Shown here piece after piece: positions 1 to 12,569 of a DNA stretch of 64,000 nt. Numbering within the stretch: the first letter of the stretch is position 1; each line of letters begins with the position of its first letter. Both the position numbers and the translations under genes were made by a program. The notes beneath the pieces are model-generated. The model saw only the letters and a program-made list of their open reading frames with translations, was not told the origin of the DNA and searched no databases. The DNA lies in contig NC_133777.1 of the NCBI RefSeq assembly GCF_003597395.2, positions 57,519,814-57,583,813 of the forward strand, read 5' to 3'. The DNA is from Chelonoidis abingdonii. Lineage: Eukaryota > Chordata > Testudines > Testudinidae.

Positions 1-1199
1 TGGATTCGTGTTTACTACAGATTAAGATGAAACATTGGATTAAAGTGTTGTGTAAAAGTAACATGATCAGATACTGCTCTTTTCCTTTCTCTCTTGAGGG
101 GTGTGTGTGTGTCGGTGAGAGAGAGTCTGTGAAAAAAAATAAATGTGAAGCACCATAGTCTACACAGAGATTTCTCAAAGACATTTACTTTCTGGTGAGC
201 AGAGTCTACCTGGTTGATAATATAGCATTGCAAATTTTAAACAAGAAATGTGTCAAATGTAAGGCTTTATTACTCCTGAGAGGAGGTGGCAGGGGACATG
301 AGTACTTTAGGGATTGTGGTGTTATGAAAATAGAAAGGGTACCCTTAGCATAATATTTTAAAGAAGGCCTGGCTTAATGTTTTATTTCGAAAGGGGAAAA
401 GTTTAACAGATACAGCTAGAAAATGACAACATCTAAGTCTTTGGACCTATATGATGGGTTTTTAATAACATTCAAAGTTCAAAGCAAGGTTGCCACTTCT
501 TTTTAATCAAAATGTAGTGTTGGGCACAGGAATGAATGTTTTATAAACATCTTTTTTTTCTGCTTGCACCACACTTCTGCTTTCTGGGGAGGTGTAGAGT
601 TGCTGGGAGGACTTGGGATGGAAACCAGGATTCTGTCATCAAAATACAGAAGACTGGAGCATGGCCATGAAAAATAAGCACTGAAGTCCAAGACTGGGTA
701 GGTGACAACCAAGGATCTTTTCTCCCTCCCCATCTGCATTGTTATGCCAAAAAGAAGGAAAAGAGAGACATTTTACCACTGTAGAAAAGATTCAAAATGA
801 TAAATCAACACGGTGTTAATAATCAGTCAACTCCACTAAGATGGACTTTTCAGTCAGGCCTGGCTGCAAGTATCTAGAGTTTGAAGTTATCAGAGAGTGG
901 GGGCAAAAGGAAAATGAGGTTCCTTTTCAGAATTTCAGTTCAAAATTTAAAAAGTTCAAGTAATTGCATGAACCATGCGTAGTGCCAATACAATGGGCAA
1001 CAGAGGAGATGATGACGACTACAGGTGAAATTCTGGCCCTATTCAAGTCAATAGCAAATTCCCTTTGACTTTAGCATGGCTAGGATTTCATTCCAGTTGT
1101 CTTAATTTTGTAGAGAAGTTTACTTGTAGCCTGCCTAGTCTGTAGCTCTGTTTCCATAGAGCATCAGTAATGAATCATTTCACTGGGATTTTCCCTTGC
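1..1199. other. No gene seen; unique AT-rich sequence
   Basis: No exon with a credible acceptor, open frame and donor was recognised. A weak relic of a short palindromic repeat (the 'ctggccc...gtcaatag' type) may lie near 1030-1100. Short open frames here lack any recognisable domain. Confidence 0.6.
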
Positions 1200-1650
1200 C
1201 ATACTGTGTTCACTTTTGATCACCCCATTGTGTAAAAGAGATAATGAAGAAATTAGAGTCTTGGAATGACTTTCAGGTGAGAAGAGATTGAATCGATTAA
1301 GCCTGTTTAATTTAGAGATGAGACAAATAAGAGGCACATGCTGGGATTATATGATGAGTGAAAGAGAAGGAAAATTGGATACTGCTTTTTATTCTCTCTG
1401 AATACAAGATGACAACATTTGGTGAAAGTTGAGGGCAATAATTTAAAAACTGTTAAAAGGTTAATTTTTTCACAGAGCATAATTGTATAGCTCTGTGTCT
1501 TGAGATATTGACTAGAAGAGCTTAGCAGGATTCACATTTGTGTTGACAATAAAAACATCTGTAGTTATATTAGATAATTTAAAAATAGAAGGGTTATAAA
1601 CCCCCCGTGCTTCAAGGTATGCCATGAGGCAACCACTAATTAAGGGGGTT
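1200..1650 (+). mobile_element. Old CR1/L3 LINE fragment, 3' part
   Basis: The stretch from about 1280 (agaagagattgaatcgatta) through 'ataagaggcacatg' lines up by eye with the terminal-ORF and 3' region of the better kept CR1 copies at 14510-14600 and 5260-5330. It is highly diverged with many small indels, so this is an ancient insertion. No frame is open and the boundaries are approximate. Confidence 0.55.
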
Positions 1651-2897
1651 TAGGAAGAAACGTCCTCTATGGACAAGTTAATCCACAATTGATTATTTAA
1701 GGGATTCTTGTATTGAACAATATATGGGGATACAAAAATTACTTTAAGCAAACATCATTATCTAAGTACTGTATTTTGCAAGAAATAAAACATGCAGAGG
1801 AGCAGAAGGATGTAGATAATTTGTGAATGAGTTAGAAAAATATTAATTTCTGAGATCCATATATTAATGAGAAAGCTCAACAAGGGTATTGGCATTAGGG
1901 AATGCTTTGAAATTCATCTGCAGCTATGGGGCTTGATCCTGTAAAGTGCTGAGCACCCAGGGCCCAATCCAACGAGACACTTAAATATCTGCCTAAATTT
2001 AAAGCACATGATGTTTTGCTCCCACTTGGACTTTTCCTTGCGAAGCACAGTTTGGTTGGAACTAGACATGGAAAAGCCCCAGACGAATGCTTGGGCCAAA
2101 ATGCTGGATGAAGATGCTGATAAAATGAGAGAGCGCAGAATATTTATTCAGATTTTTCGCTAGAAGCTTGAGTGATCGCAGAAGCAGGAAGACTTAATCA
2201 AGGCAATTTTACCACACAGTTGAACGCTCAACCGGAAAGCACCATAAGATGCTGTGTTTAAAAAAAAAAAAAAAAGAGTAGGGGAGGAGAGGCGTACCAA
2301 AACGATGTTGCTCTGCTTTCCTCCTTTTATGTCAGCATTAAATTTTAATTTTAGTGCCACAAGGAGCTAGAGGGCTAGCTGAGGATAAGACAGACAGCAG
2401 GGTAGTAATTAAAAAGGGATGAAGCCAATTAACAAGGGCAGTGTGGGAGCACTTTTCCTTTTCCCTCATTGTGGGGAGAGAGGTATGCTTCTCTGTAGTA
2501 TTTAATATTTCTCCTTGAAGGGAACGAGTATCCCTCAAGAAAGGGAAAAGAAGAATATTCAAATTGCTTTTAAGATGGTCAGTTCTACATGCATGGAAGG
2601 GTTTCTAGATTCAGTCCACCCTTTAGAAATGTATCTATTTAAATTCTATCACAATGTGGGCAGCCTTTGAAGAGAATGAAATAAATGCTTGTTAATACCT
2701 ATAATGAGTTCCTTCAAAATGAGTGTAGTAGATTATTCTTTTCAATCTGATTTGTTTCAGCCCTGAGTAAAGACTGCATCAGAGGGACAATATATTTTAA
2801 AAATACAGTTATATGGTAACTCACTCCGTCATTTGAGAAAACTCTTCTACATGAAAATGATTTTTAAAAACGCATCATGAAGTTCTCTTTACAGAAG
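1651..2897. other. No gene seen; contains half of a palindromic MITE and a poly-A run
   Basis: Positions about 1922-1978 (cttgatcctgtaaagtgctg followed by gagcaccc) match one arm of a short palindromic repeat family seen elsewhere in the window. A 16-18 bp A-run sits near 2261. Nothing else was recognised. Confidence 0.5.
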
Positions 2898-3018
2898 CAT
2901 TTGAGATAAATAATATTTTTAAGTTCTATTGTGAGGATGCATGTACAGTTTTCAGTGGTTCTCGTGTTCCTTTTTGCCAGGTTGCAGGTCTTGTGCATGC
3001 TAGCCTGTGATAAGACAT
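2898..3018 (+). repeat. 121-bp direct duplication, copy 1
   Basis: This segment begins catttgagataaataat and ends gtgataagacat. It recurs without gaps at 4076-4196 with 6 mismatches in 121 bases (about 95% identity). Copy 1 lies in AT-rich sequence of similar composition, so it is probably the original. It does not belong to any repeat family I recognise. Confidence 0.95.
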
Positions 3019-3244
3019 TTTGTAATAGGTTTGCTCAAAACTTGCAAAGGCTTCTTTTGGGTTAACCTGCCTGAGCTGCATCAGTGCTTGTGCAGGTTTG
3101 TATTGTTGTATCTGAATTTAGAGCAACCTATATTTAAAGGCGTGAAAGAGGTAAGGTTTTAGGGTAGGCATCATCTTGCTGGTTGTATACATGTGTAATC
3201 CAATAGAATGAGGGAGCTAACTGTGATAATTATTAATGTGAGAG

Positions 3245-3655
3245 CAAATGACTAAAGAAGTTCAATCTATTTAGCTTATCCAGGTGAAAGGTAAGATATA
3301 GCTTTATCAGTCTGTAAGTATATTCATGGGGAGATGATTTCTGATGGTCGAGGGCTCTTTAACCTAGCAGTCAAAACTATAACAAGATCCAATGGCTGGA
3401 AGTTGAAGCTAGATAAATATGCTTGAAATAAATCAAATTGTGGGCAGTAAAAGTAATTAACCATTGGTGCAACTTACCTTGAGATGTAGTAGATTCTTTA
3501 TCACCTGAAGTATTTAGATCAAGATATAGCTCAACCAATGTTATGGGATTGGTGAAGGAACTACTGGGTGAAATTCTGTGTTATTCAGAACTGCATTATA
3601 CAGCAGATTAGACCACATGACTGTAATGGTCTTTTATGGCCTTAAAATTATAGGT
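3245..3655 (+). mobile_element. Old CR1/L3 LINE 3' end
   Basis: The order of segments follows the CR1/L3 3' region: 'ctatttagcttatccaggtg', 'caatggctggaagttgaagc', then the 3'-UTR end 'actgtaatggtcttttatgg ccttaaaatta'. The last part corresponds to the typical CR1 ending (aatggtcccttctggcctta). It is strongly diverged and non-coding. Confidence 0.65.
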
Positions 3656-4340
3656 AGAGTTTGGGGAGGGGGGGGTGTTGCCCCCCCCAAACTGCAAGCC
3701 TTAGGCAGGCAGCCTGAGTGTACAGTGTATACTAATCTAATCTTGAGGGGATTCTGCACTACTGCACATGTGCATAATTAATGAGCCAAACATTTTTAAT
3801 TTTTTGCGCGAAAAAGCTTCTGCCAAAATGTTGCTGCAGTTCCACCATTTGCCCACCAGAGTGCACTGTGTTGACAGAACAGAGCAGCAGCTCTCAGCCA
3901 GCAAGGGAAAATAAAAAGCCTGCCTTCTTCACAGCGCCTGTCAGGCCAGGTCAGGAGACAGGCTATGGGGAAAACCAACAGCTTGTGGTGCTAGGGGAGT
4001 CAGACAGGGGCTTATAAGGTCTAGTAGGGGAGGACACACTGGAGCAGGGGCTGAATGGGAGTGGCGGCACAGGGCCATTTGAGATAAATAATATTTTTAA
4101 GTTCTCTTGTGAGGATGCATGTACAGTTTTCAGTGGTTCTCATGTTCCTTTTTGGCAGGTTGCAGTTCTTGTGCATGCTGGACTGTGATAAGACATGCAA
4201 AAGAGGGAGGGAGGTGCAGAGCCACATGGTGATGGAGGAGGAGGTGCAGAGCTACCTAGGGGTAAGGAAGTGGCTTAGTGGGGGAACAGAGACATGTGGG
4301 GACAGGGGGAGCGGGTACAGAGCCACATATAAGTAACCTA
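3656..4340. repeat. GC-rich unclassified interspersed repeat, interrupted by the duplicated segment
   Basis: A short G/C hairpin (GGGGGG, spacer, CCCCCC) sits at about 3664-3688. From about 3740 the text 'ggattctgcactactgcac atgtgcat' resembles a GC-rich repeat I associate with sauropsid genomes. Copy 2 of the 121-bp duplication interrupts it. On the right, 'gcagagccacat'-like words recur near 4216, 4246 and 4317. There is no transposase or RT frame, and the family was not identified. Confidence 0.4.
4076..4196 (+). repeat. 121-bp direct duplication, copy 2
   Basis: This is a gapless match to 2898-3018 with 6 mismatches. It sits as an AT-richer island inside a GC-rich repeat: 'ggcggcacaggg' on the left and 'gcaaaagagggagggagg' on the right. 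That placement suggests a templated insertion rather than an ordinary transposon copy. No target-site duplication or terminal repeat was found. Confidence 0.95.
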
Positions 4341-4384
4341 AATGATAAAAAGTAATTTTAGATTTTTCTACAGTTGTTTTGATT

Positions 4385-5996
4385 TTTGTATTCAAGAGGT
4401 GGTAACAAAGTTACTAATATCTTTCTTTGAGAAGATAATTGAGTTTTTAGACAAAAGAAATGCAGTAGATCTAATCTACCTGGATATCAGTAAGACATTT
4501 GATACCGTTCCACATGAGAAATTATTAGTTAAATTGGAGAAAGTGGGGATTAATATGAGAACTGAAAGGTGGATAAAGAACTTATTAAATGGGAGACGAC
4601 AACAGGTGATGATGAAAGGTGAAGTATCAGGCTAGAGGGAGGTTACTAGTGGAGTTCCTCAGGGATCAGTCTTGGGACCAATCTTCTTTAACATTTTTGT
4701 TACTGACTTTGGCATAAAAAGTGGTGTGTGCTAATAAAATTTGCAGATGACACAAAGTTGTGAGGTATTGCCAATACAGATTGCCAATACAGATTATTCA
4801 AGAAGATCTGGATGATTTAGTAAACTGTGGTAATAGAAATGGGATGATATTTAATAGTGCAAGGTGCAAGTTCATGCATTTAAGGATGAACAATAAGAAT
4901 TTTTGCTATGAGCTGGGGACTTATCAGTTGTACGTGACAGGGGAGGAAAAAGACCTGCGAATATTGGTTGATCATAGGATGACTATGAGCCATCAATGTG
5001 ATGCGGCCATGCAAAAGTCTAATGCTATCCTGAGGTGCATCACGCAAGGTATTTCCAGTAGATACAGGGAAGTGTTTGTACCATTACAGAAGGCACTGGT
5101 GTGACCTCATCTGGAGTACTGTGTGCAATTCTGGTCTCCCATGTTTAAGAAAGATGAATTCAAACTGGAACAGGTGCAGAGAAGGGCTACTAGGATGGTC
5201 TGAGGAATGGAAAACCTACCTTATTAAAGGAGACTCAAAGACTGGCTTGTTTAGCCTAACCAAAAGAAGGCTGAGGGGAGATATGATTGCTCTCTATAAA
5301 TACCAGAGAGAGAGGCGTTATTTAAGTTAAGCACCAGTGTGGACATAAGATGTACAAATGGATGTAAACTGGCCATCAACAAGTTTAAGCTTGAAATTAG
5401 GTGAAGGTTTCTAACCATCAGAGGAGCGAAGTTCTGGAGCATCCTCCCAAGGAGGGCAGTCAGGGCGAAAAAAAACAACAAAAAACCTTGCTTCAAGACT
5501 GAGCTTGGTAAGTTTATGGAGGGGATGGTATGACAGGACTGCCTAAAATGGTGTGTGGCCCATCAGCAACTGCCTGTAGCAAAAATCCCCAATGGCTGGA
5601 CCCAGGACCCTAGATGGGGAGAGCTCTGATTTACTACAGAGAATTCTGTCCCAGGTATTTGCCTGGTGGGGCTTGCCCACATGCTTACGGTCTCACTGAT
5701 CACCATGTTTGGCGTTAGGAAGAAATTTTCTCAGGTCAGATTGGCTGAGACCCTGGGTTTTTTTTGTTTTGTTTTTAAACCTTCCTCTGCAGCATGGGGC
5801 ACAGGTCACTTGCAAGTTTATACTAGTGTAAATGGTGAATCCTCTGTAACTTGAAGTGTTTAAACCATGATTTGAGGACTTCAATAACTCAGCCAGAGAT
5901 TAGAGATCTATTACAGGAGTGAGAGGGTGAGGTTCTGTAGCCTACACTGTGTAGGAAGTCAGACTAGATGGTCCCTTCTGACTCTAGTAAGAGTCT
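4385..5996 (+). mobile_element. CR1 non-LTR retrotransposon, 5'-truncated, RT pseudogene
   Basis: The 5' part reads as CR1 reverse transcriptase. An open segment at 4342-4635 contains 'DLIYLDISKTFDTVPHEK' (RT motif A region), followed by the [14 protein letters not shown] block near 4650-4690. The catalytic FADDTK motif (tttgcagatgac) is intact at 4740-4751, but an in-frame tga follows a few codons later. From about 4800 to 5500 the C-terminal RT and terminal region continue across several frames. The 3' UTR follows, with 'cttgcccacatgcttacggt' near 5670 and 'actagatggtcccttctgac' near 5962. Multiple frameshifts and stops make it non-functional. The CR1 endonuclease part is absent, as usual for 5'-truncated copies. 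Confidence 0.9.
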
Positions 5997-6301
5997 CGGA
6001 GTAAAAATATACAGTAACTCCTCACTTAATGGTGCAGTTATGTTCCTGAAAAAAGCTGCTTTAAGCAAAACAATTTTAAGTGAATCCAATTTCCCCATAA
6101 GAATTAATGTAAATGGGGGGGGGGGGGTTGGGTTCCAGGGAAATTTTTTTCACAAGACAAAAGACATTATACAGTATAAGTTTTAAACAGTTTTAAGCAA
6201 ACAATTTAATAGTGTGCACAGCAATGATGACTGTGAAGCTTGGTTGAGGTGGTGGAGTCAGAGGGTAAAAGAGGGTGGGTTATTTCCCAGGGAATAATGA
6301 G

Positions 6302-6412
6302 GAGTCCAGTGGCACCTTAAAGACTAAGATTTATTTGGGCATAAGCTTTCGTGGGTAAAAAACCCACTTCTTCAGATACATGGAATGAAAATTACAGATG
6401 CAGGCAGGTGAA
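6302..6412 (-). mobile_element. Penelope-like element terminal fragment
   Basis: Read on the minus strand it gives CTGAAGA (6375-6369), then GTGGGT/ACCCAC as a 6-bp hairpin, then GAAAGC (ending at 6345). After that come 'ttatgcccaaataaatct' and 'ctttaaggtgccactgg'. The same arrangement occurs at the 3' end of the PLE at 27255-28580 and in the inverted copies at 54865-55055. A short AATGAG repeat on both sides (about 6297 and 6411) may be a target duplication. Confidence 0.7.
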
Positions 6413-6720
6413 TGAGCCCCTGATGGTGTGGCTCATGCATTTGGGTCCTCTGATGGTATCGCTAGAGTAGATATGGGGACAGAGTAGGCAATGGGGTTTG
6501 TTACAGAGAGCAGCTCCAAGGCAGAGGGCAGGAGCAGCACAGCAATTGATAGCCTGCTGGGTGCCTGCCCAGCCACACATCTACTTACAGGGAACTTAGA
6601 GGAGCTGATAGAGAGCGTGCCAGCCCACCCTGGTTCCAAGTCCCCATGAGAATGGGCTGCTTTTCCAGAGAATCCTGCAAGCAGGGGACAAAGCAGGCGG
6701 CCAAACAACTTATAAAGGAG

Positions 6721-7409
6721 TGTAGTGAGTGCAGACTCACCTGGCAGCACCTCCTGCTGGTTGTCTCCAGGAATTAGCAGGAACAGTATTGAAGCGCCCT
6801 CTGCTGGTGTCCCACTGCCGCTTGGCCCCCGTGTCCCTCCCAGACCTAGTGCCCCCGTTATCGGGGGTGCATCCCTCTGGCCGTACACCCCTCAGTCTCA
6901 GGGTGTCCTGTCTCCAGGAAACCCCCACCGCTAGCCCCACCTTGCCTCAGTCTGGTCTACTGCCAGCCTTCATCTAGCCTCCCGCTCCCTGGGGCAGACT
7001 GCAGTGTAAAAGCCACTCATCATAGGCAAAGGTAGGTTTGGACTTGCTGCCTTTGCCTACCCCGGGGTTGCCCTCTGCAACTCCCAGTACATGTTGGCCT
7101 TATGCTAGGCCACACCCTGGGGCTTTCCAGGCTGGAGCCTCCCCAGCTCCTCTGCCTTTCCCCCGCCATGCTCCACTCAGGTATTCTGTTCGGGTCCCTG
7201 CAGCCAGGCCCATATCTCTCTCTACAGCTAGAGAGAGCCTTTTGGGCCTCTGGCTCACACCCTTTTTGTACAGACCAGCTGTGGCCTAATTGGGGTGTGG
7301 CCCAGCAGTGGCTGCTTCCCCAGTCAGCCCAGCTTTTCCCCTGCCGCAGCCCTCTCCCAGGGCTGTTTTAAGCCCTTCAGGGCAGGAGCGGGGTAACTAT
7401 CCCGCTACA
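6721..7409 (+). mobile_element. Solo LTR (family A, copy 1)
   Basis: It starts TGTAG and ends CTACA, with an imperfect 5-bp target duplication (AGGAG before, GGGAG after). Its sister copy is at 59085-59783. Shared landmarks include 'cacctcctgctgg', 'gcccctccctgg'-like text, 'ggggcagactgcagt', 'tctttccaggc' and a final 'cagggctgttttaa...cttcagggcaggagcgggg'. It is GC-rich with no internal retroviral or gypsy coding region, so it is a recombined solo LTR. The superfamily (ERV or gypsy) is not decidable by eye. Confidence 0.8.
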
Positions 7410-7501
7410 GGGAGCATTGCACAACTTTAAATGAGCATGTTCTCTAATAGATCAGAAACTGAACAATCTTAACCGGGACAATGTGAAGTGAGGAGTTACT
7501 G

Positions 7502-9657
7502 TACATTACAATTTTAAATCTAACCAGTGTCCCTTAAGTGACTTGCCACAAGATCAGAACATGTTAGTACTAGAGCTGAGTGGGTCTAATATTTATTTAA
7601 TTTTCTTTCTTGATACAGGAATTAGATACAGTGCTCCTATCACATAATTTTTAAGTTATTATCTGCAAAAAACCTAGAGTTTTCAGTGCCTATGTAGTCC
7701 CTGGAATCACAGTTAAAGTCCACCGGCCCCCCCCCCCGCCCCCTAATTNCCGGCAGCTCCCCTGGGAAATCGACCCCACCTGCTCTTTGAGAGCAAGCCA
7801 AGCAGAGAGAGAACTCATCTCAGAAACCTCACCCTGGTGTTGGGAAATTGCTTCCCTCCCCCCAGCCCCCCCCGGCAAAAAATCTGAAATGGAGCCGCTG
7901 TGAGCAGGCACAGAATTTGCTCCTCCTCCATGCATTGCCCCGTTGGCCTGACTGGAGCCCCTCTCTTTCCCCCCCATATAGAAGTCAAACTACACCTATG
8001 CTTAAAATTTATGAATAATAAAACCCACTATCTAATCATTTCCAGAACAAGTGAAATCAGAATTCTCAAAAATTCACCTCCCAACAAGTGACTGAACAGA
8101 GCTGTCATCTAGCTACATAAAACTAACAATGAAACAGGAGAATCTTCATTCTCTGAAATTTTTGTACCTATTGTTCTTACAAGTAACACAGAGAGCCTTG
8201 TAAGAGAGATGTATTAGCAATTGAAAATTGTAATGTTTTCCATTTGTTTACTTTGTACATTCAACAGCATCTTATCATTTTCACTGCTTCTAGTAAGTCT
8301 GTAAGTTCCTCCTTTTTTTTTTTTGTATATTTTACATAGCAACAAGGAAGAGAACCTTATTTTTTAATTTACGTGGTAGGAAGATATGATTGTAACACCA
8401 GAAAAAAAATAGAGGGCAGAGCGGGGGTGGAGGTTCCGGGGTGGGTGTACTGTCTGAAAATACTGTGAACTCAGTTTTTGAGGTCCCCCACCCAAATAGA
8501 CTAGACTTCAAATGGACAATGAATCCGTTCATGGTAATGATATGTTAATAACAGTAATTCTTTTTCCACTCTTGTTGTATGTTTTTTGAATGCACTGAAA
8601 CATTACAGGGATATTCATTGTGCACTTATCAGTCATTCCTTCAAAAACAGAAACTATTATTTGGTTGTCTCGGTTTCTTCTCCACACAAGAGTCACTTTA
8701 TTTGATACTGAAAAATTAAGATAATAAATTTAAGCTGTAGGAGAGGGTGGGAAGTACAAATATATACTTAAAATATGTCAACACCAATGAAATAACTTTC
8801 AGTAGCAGAAAAGCTTGTTAGGGTTTTTTTAATGCTAGACTGTCATGGATGGGATTAATTAAGCTTCTGGGGTTTACTGTTACTTTCATGTTAGAAAGGT
8901 GGTCTTCATTCTAAGCAAATATGCCCCTAATAGAAAGAAGCAATGAAGTATGATTTCACCTGAGCATATTGTTTATGATTTCAGTTGATATTATGGAAAA
9001 GCTTAGAGATCTGGAGGGAAACTGTGACCCTGTAATAAGTTTGGAGAACTTGGCCCTGTGGTTTATTTCTCCCAGGGGACAGCCAGGAAGTGTACTCCAT
9101 AAACTAACTGAGATTTAGAAATTCCCTGGGGCTGGCATTCAATTTGTTCAAAGATGAAGCTTACTATTTTTAAGGGGAATGTAATTATGCAAATATTTGC
9201 TTTGTTGTTTGTTAATTTCAGAGAGCAAAAGTTAGAAATTACATTGAAAGGAAATGTAATCTGATGCCTTTCTCATTAAAGTGGGAAGAAGGTGTGAGAA
9301 TCTTACTCTAGATAATATCTCTGAAAAAATAATTAAAATAATTGTGGTGCTAAATTTCTGTGGTTCTAAGCAAATTAGAAGAGGAGTTTGTGCTGGTCTG
9401 GAGGAACTCTAGGAGTGAAGTAGACATTTTTTATTTACCTCCCGCAGCAAAGTACTTTGGATTCTCCATCGACTGCTGCAGACCTTGAAATGTGAGGTGG
9501 CTTAGTAGTTCTAAATTCCTGGTATATCTTTCTCTGCTAGACCAGATTATTTTATGTAGTTTCTGATCCAGTGATTACTGAGTTTTGTGGACAAATTCTG
9601 ACCTCAGCTACAGAAGCATAGGTTTGGGGTTACTTTGGATTTACATTGGAGTAACTA
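7502..9657. other. No gene seen
   Basis: It contains a C-rich stretch near 7725-7745 next to an ambiguous base (N at 7749), a C-rich block near 7850-7975, and a T-run near 8311. The rest is AT-rich unique sequence with no exon or transposon end that I can support. Confidence 0.5.
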
Positions 9658-9770
9658 AGGCCCATATCCCACAAACACTTTATGCATGTGAGTTCTCCTA
9701 GTTAAATCAGTAGAACTGGTCACGTATGTAAAGTCAAGTATGTGCATACATCTTTGCAAGACTGTGGCCT
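9658..9770. repeat. Short palindromic MITE
   Basis: The left arm 'ggcccatatcccacaaacac' and the right arm 'gtgcatacatctttgcaaga ctgtggcc' are imperfect reverse complements around a central 'agttaaatcagtagaact'. The family has the form 'ggccc-atcctgcaaacact...agtgtttgcaggat-gggcc'. Several decayed copies occur in the window (for example 37485-37590). Confidence 0.65.
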
Positions 9771-12569
9771 TCAACATTAATTTGACCTTTAGTGTTTGTT
9801 TGTTTTTGTTTTTTTTATAATTTTCTCATTATCTTAGTACTGTGCACTAATAAAGTACAGTGATGCCATCTAACAGTACAGGGTTTGGTCAAATGATAAC
9901 ACCTTTAATATATTAACAGTGTTAAAATAAGCCACAATTTTCTAGAACAACTGTTTGAAATGTTTCAACTTTCAGTATCATTAGTGTAGTTCAGTGCATG
10001 TGTGTGGGATCATTGTACCACAGGATTCTTTTTGGTAAGGTCAGATACTTAAGGAAAGTTTTCAGTGATCCTGTCGAGTTCTCGGAGGGTGAGACTCTAA
10101 AATGCATAGCAGCATAATCAGCTGAGGTGGATAAAATATAAAAAATATGATGAAGTAATATGTTGTTAGGAATGCCCTTATACAAGGTAATGGAGGTAAG
10201 TGAAAGGGCTCTACAAAGCCTGTCGCTGCAGAATTTGATCTTTTCTACAATAGTCTTTACACTCCATTTCAAAATTACTGATTTCTAAAAATAAGATTGA
10301 GCTTCCTAAAATGGAATGTAAAAGCAAAACTAACCTTGAAAAAGTAGTGAATACTCAGAGCCACAAAGCAAACGAGATGCCCTAGCATAATGGCTTCTCT
10401 ACTGATTTTTATCAAGAATGTAAGGACTTGCTTTCCTCCTCTTTAGCAGACACTCTTAATGAAGTCAGTTTCTTGAGTTTTCTCCCAGTCACCATGTTAT
10501 CTGTGTCTATCTCAATCATTTAAAAAAAAAAAAAGTAGGATGGGAGGAGAGAAATGTACGGGAGTTTCTGTAGGTGAGTATCCTTGCTTAAATGGATACT
10601 AAAATTATGCACAAAATGTCAGCATCTGGATTGGAAGAAATTCTGCCTACCAACTTCAATTTAGATAAGATGGCTTTACTAAAAATGTAATTAGATGGAT
10701 ATGGAATACAATTCACTCTGCCCATTTATAAAAAACTCCATCCCTGATAAGTATATTGTTAGACACTGAAAAAAAAATGTGACTGGGTTAAGTGCTGTAT
10801 CACTTTGCAGTGACAACAGCAAAAAAACTGTTATTAATTTTTGTGGTCATCACCATTTTACCCACCGCACATCTAGAAAAGGAAATATGCTTCTGTGCAG
10901 ACAGTATTAATTTATCATAATAATGAAAGTTGTTCTGTGCAGACACTCTCTGACCACGCAAAACCCTGTTAACTTCAGTGGGCTCCATGCAGGAACAAAG
11001 GTAAATCCGCATACAACAGCTTGCAGAATTGAGGTCTCAATTTGTAATAACCTATGGACCAACTGGCACATTATAACATTTAAACACCAATATTTGTTCC
11101 ATATGAAGTTTTTATTTCGAGTAACCAATCCCCTGCAGTTGTAAGGCTCAGAAGAAGAACTCTTGTGTAAAAATTCTATTAGAAATAATTGTGTGAACAT
11201 TTGCTCAGTAGCATTTCCTCCTATGGTATGTTTAGGTCTTTATGAAAACAGTGAAGGACAAGTGGGCTCTCTGACAGCATTTTGGTGGAAATGTATTCTA
11301 AGTCTCATTTGACATGACATTTGTAGTTCAGACACATTGCCATGGGCAATTAACACACATACAAGTACTTGTGAGGACAGATCTTTACTGAGATGTAAGT
11401 TTGGTGGTGCATTTTGTAAGCCTGTGATTATTTAGCTTAGAGACCATAAAATGGTGACTTAAACCATCCCTTCCCCCATGTAGGTTCTGATTAAATGTTC
11501 TGTGTCCATGAGATTAAGAGATTTAGACAGTGCTGAAATGATTTTTACCATAAGCATCATTATTCCTCCCAAAGAATTACATGGTCCAGTTTTCAGAAGT
11601 GATGGGCTAGGCTGCTACCTCTTGCTGCAGCAACTCTGCTATTGTCTGGTACCCCTTTTTCAGCTCACTTCCAGCTATGGAGAGGACCCAGAGGAAGGTA
11701 ATAGAAGGCCAAACTATATTACCTCCAACCTAAATTTCCAGAAACTTGTATAGTTCTGCAGAGAGCTGCACCCACCTCTGACCTCACATCCAGAATTTGC
11801 AGAGACTCATGCCCAGAATACTCATGGAGAGGCATTTTGCAGGGTCATCATCTTCTCCTCTCCTCAATTGCTAGAGAGGTAACTGTGCATGAATTTCCAG
11901 GGGACGATCTGAACCAACATATTTGAACTGCTGAAGAATTTCATTTCCACTTGATTTGAGTAGACAGATTTTTTTCTCCTATACTTTTATACTCTACAGT
12001 AGAGGCTTTTAGCTGAGGATTAATGTTCTTTATTGTAGGAATCCTCTAGGCTCCCTAGATGTTCTCCGAGACTCTAACAGGTCTGCTGCCAGCTGAAGAG
12101 GTTGGATGCAGATATCTCTGAAATTGGTTAATGCTACTTTCTGGAAGGGAATATATAAGAAACTCAAGTAAATCCTTCATCCACTGGAGCTGAGTATGTT
12201 GCTTCCCTGTTATTCCCAGCTCTGCTTGGCCTAGATGATTAGGTACCCAAACCCAGATCCCCTGCTTGGCAGTCCACTTGGATACTATTTACACTACTAG
12301 TTGGTTTGTGGATGTACAATGTTTAATAATCTGACCCTGATTTATTTGAGAAAGAAAAGCATTTGCAACTTATCCAAGCCCCATAAAAATCAGTAGACTC
12401 TCCTGTTGACTGTAAGGGGCTAAGTATTTTTTTAAATCCTACAAATACTATTAAATAAAATAACAAATATGTTTTTAAATACAAGGCTTTTAAAAATTAT
12501 TTTAGCATTTATCTGTGGGTTTGGATAGAATTACCTAGTACTCCAGGCTGCCTACAGATGCTGCCCAAA
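9771..12569. other. No gene seen
   Basis: It contains an A-run near 10520 and a decayed palindromic repeat near 10945-11030 ('gttaacttcagtgggctcca'). The remaining sequence is AT-rich. Short open frames have no recognisable domain and lie within chance length for this composition. Confidence 0.5.

Larger units (their letters stand above)
6012..7501. mobile_element. Non-autonomous pogo/Tigger-like DNA transposon with nested insertions
   Basis: The terminal inverted repeats match exactly over 16 bp: CAGTAACTCCTCACTT at 6012 and its reverse complement ending at 7501. Each is flanked by TA (6010-6011 and 7502-7503), the target site of Tc1/mariner/pogo elements. No transposase frame is visible, so it is a MITE-like derivative. 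It contains a PLE fragment (about 6302-6410) and a full solo LTR (6721-7409). Without these, the original element would be roughly 0.7 kb. Confidence 0.85.
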
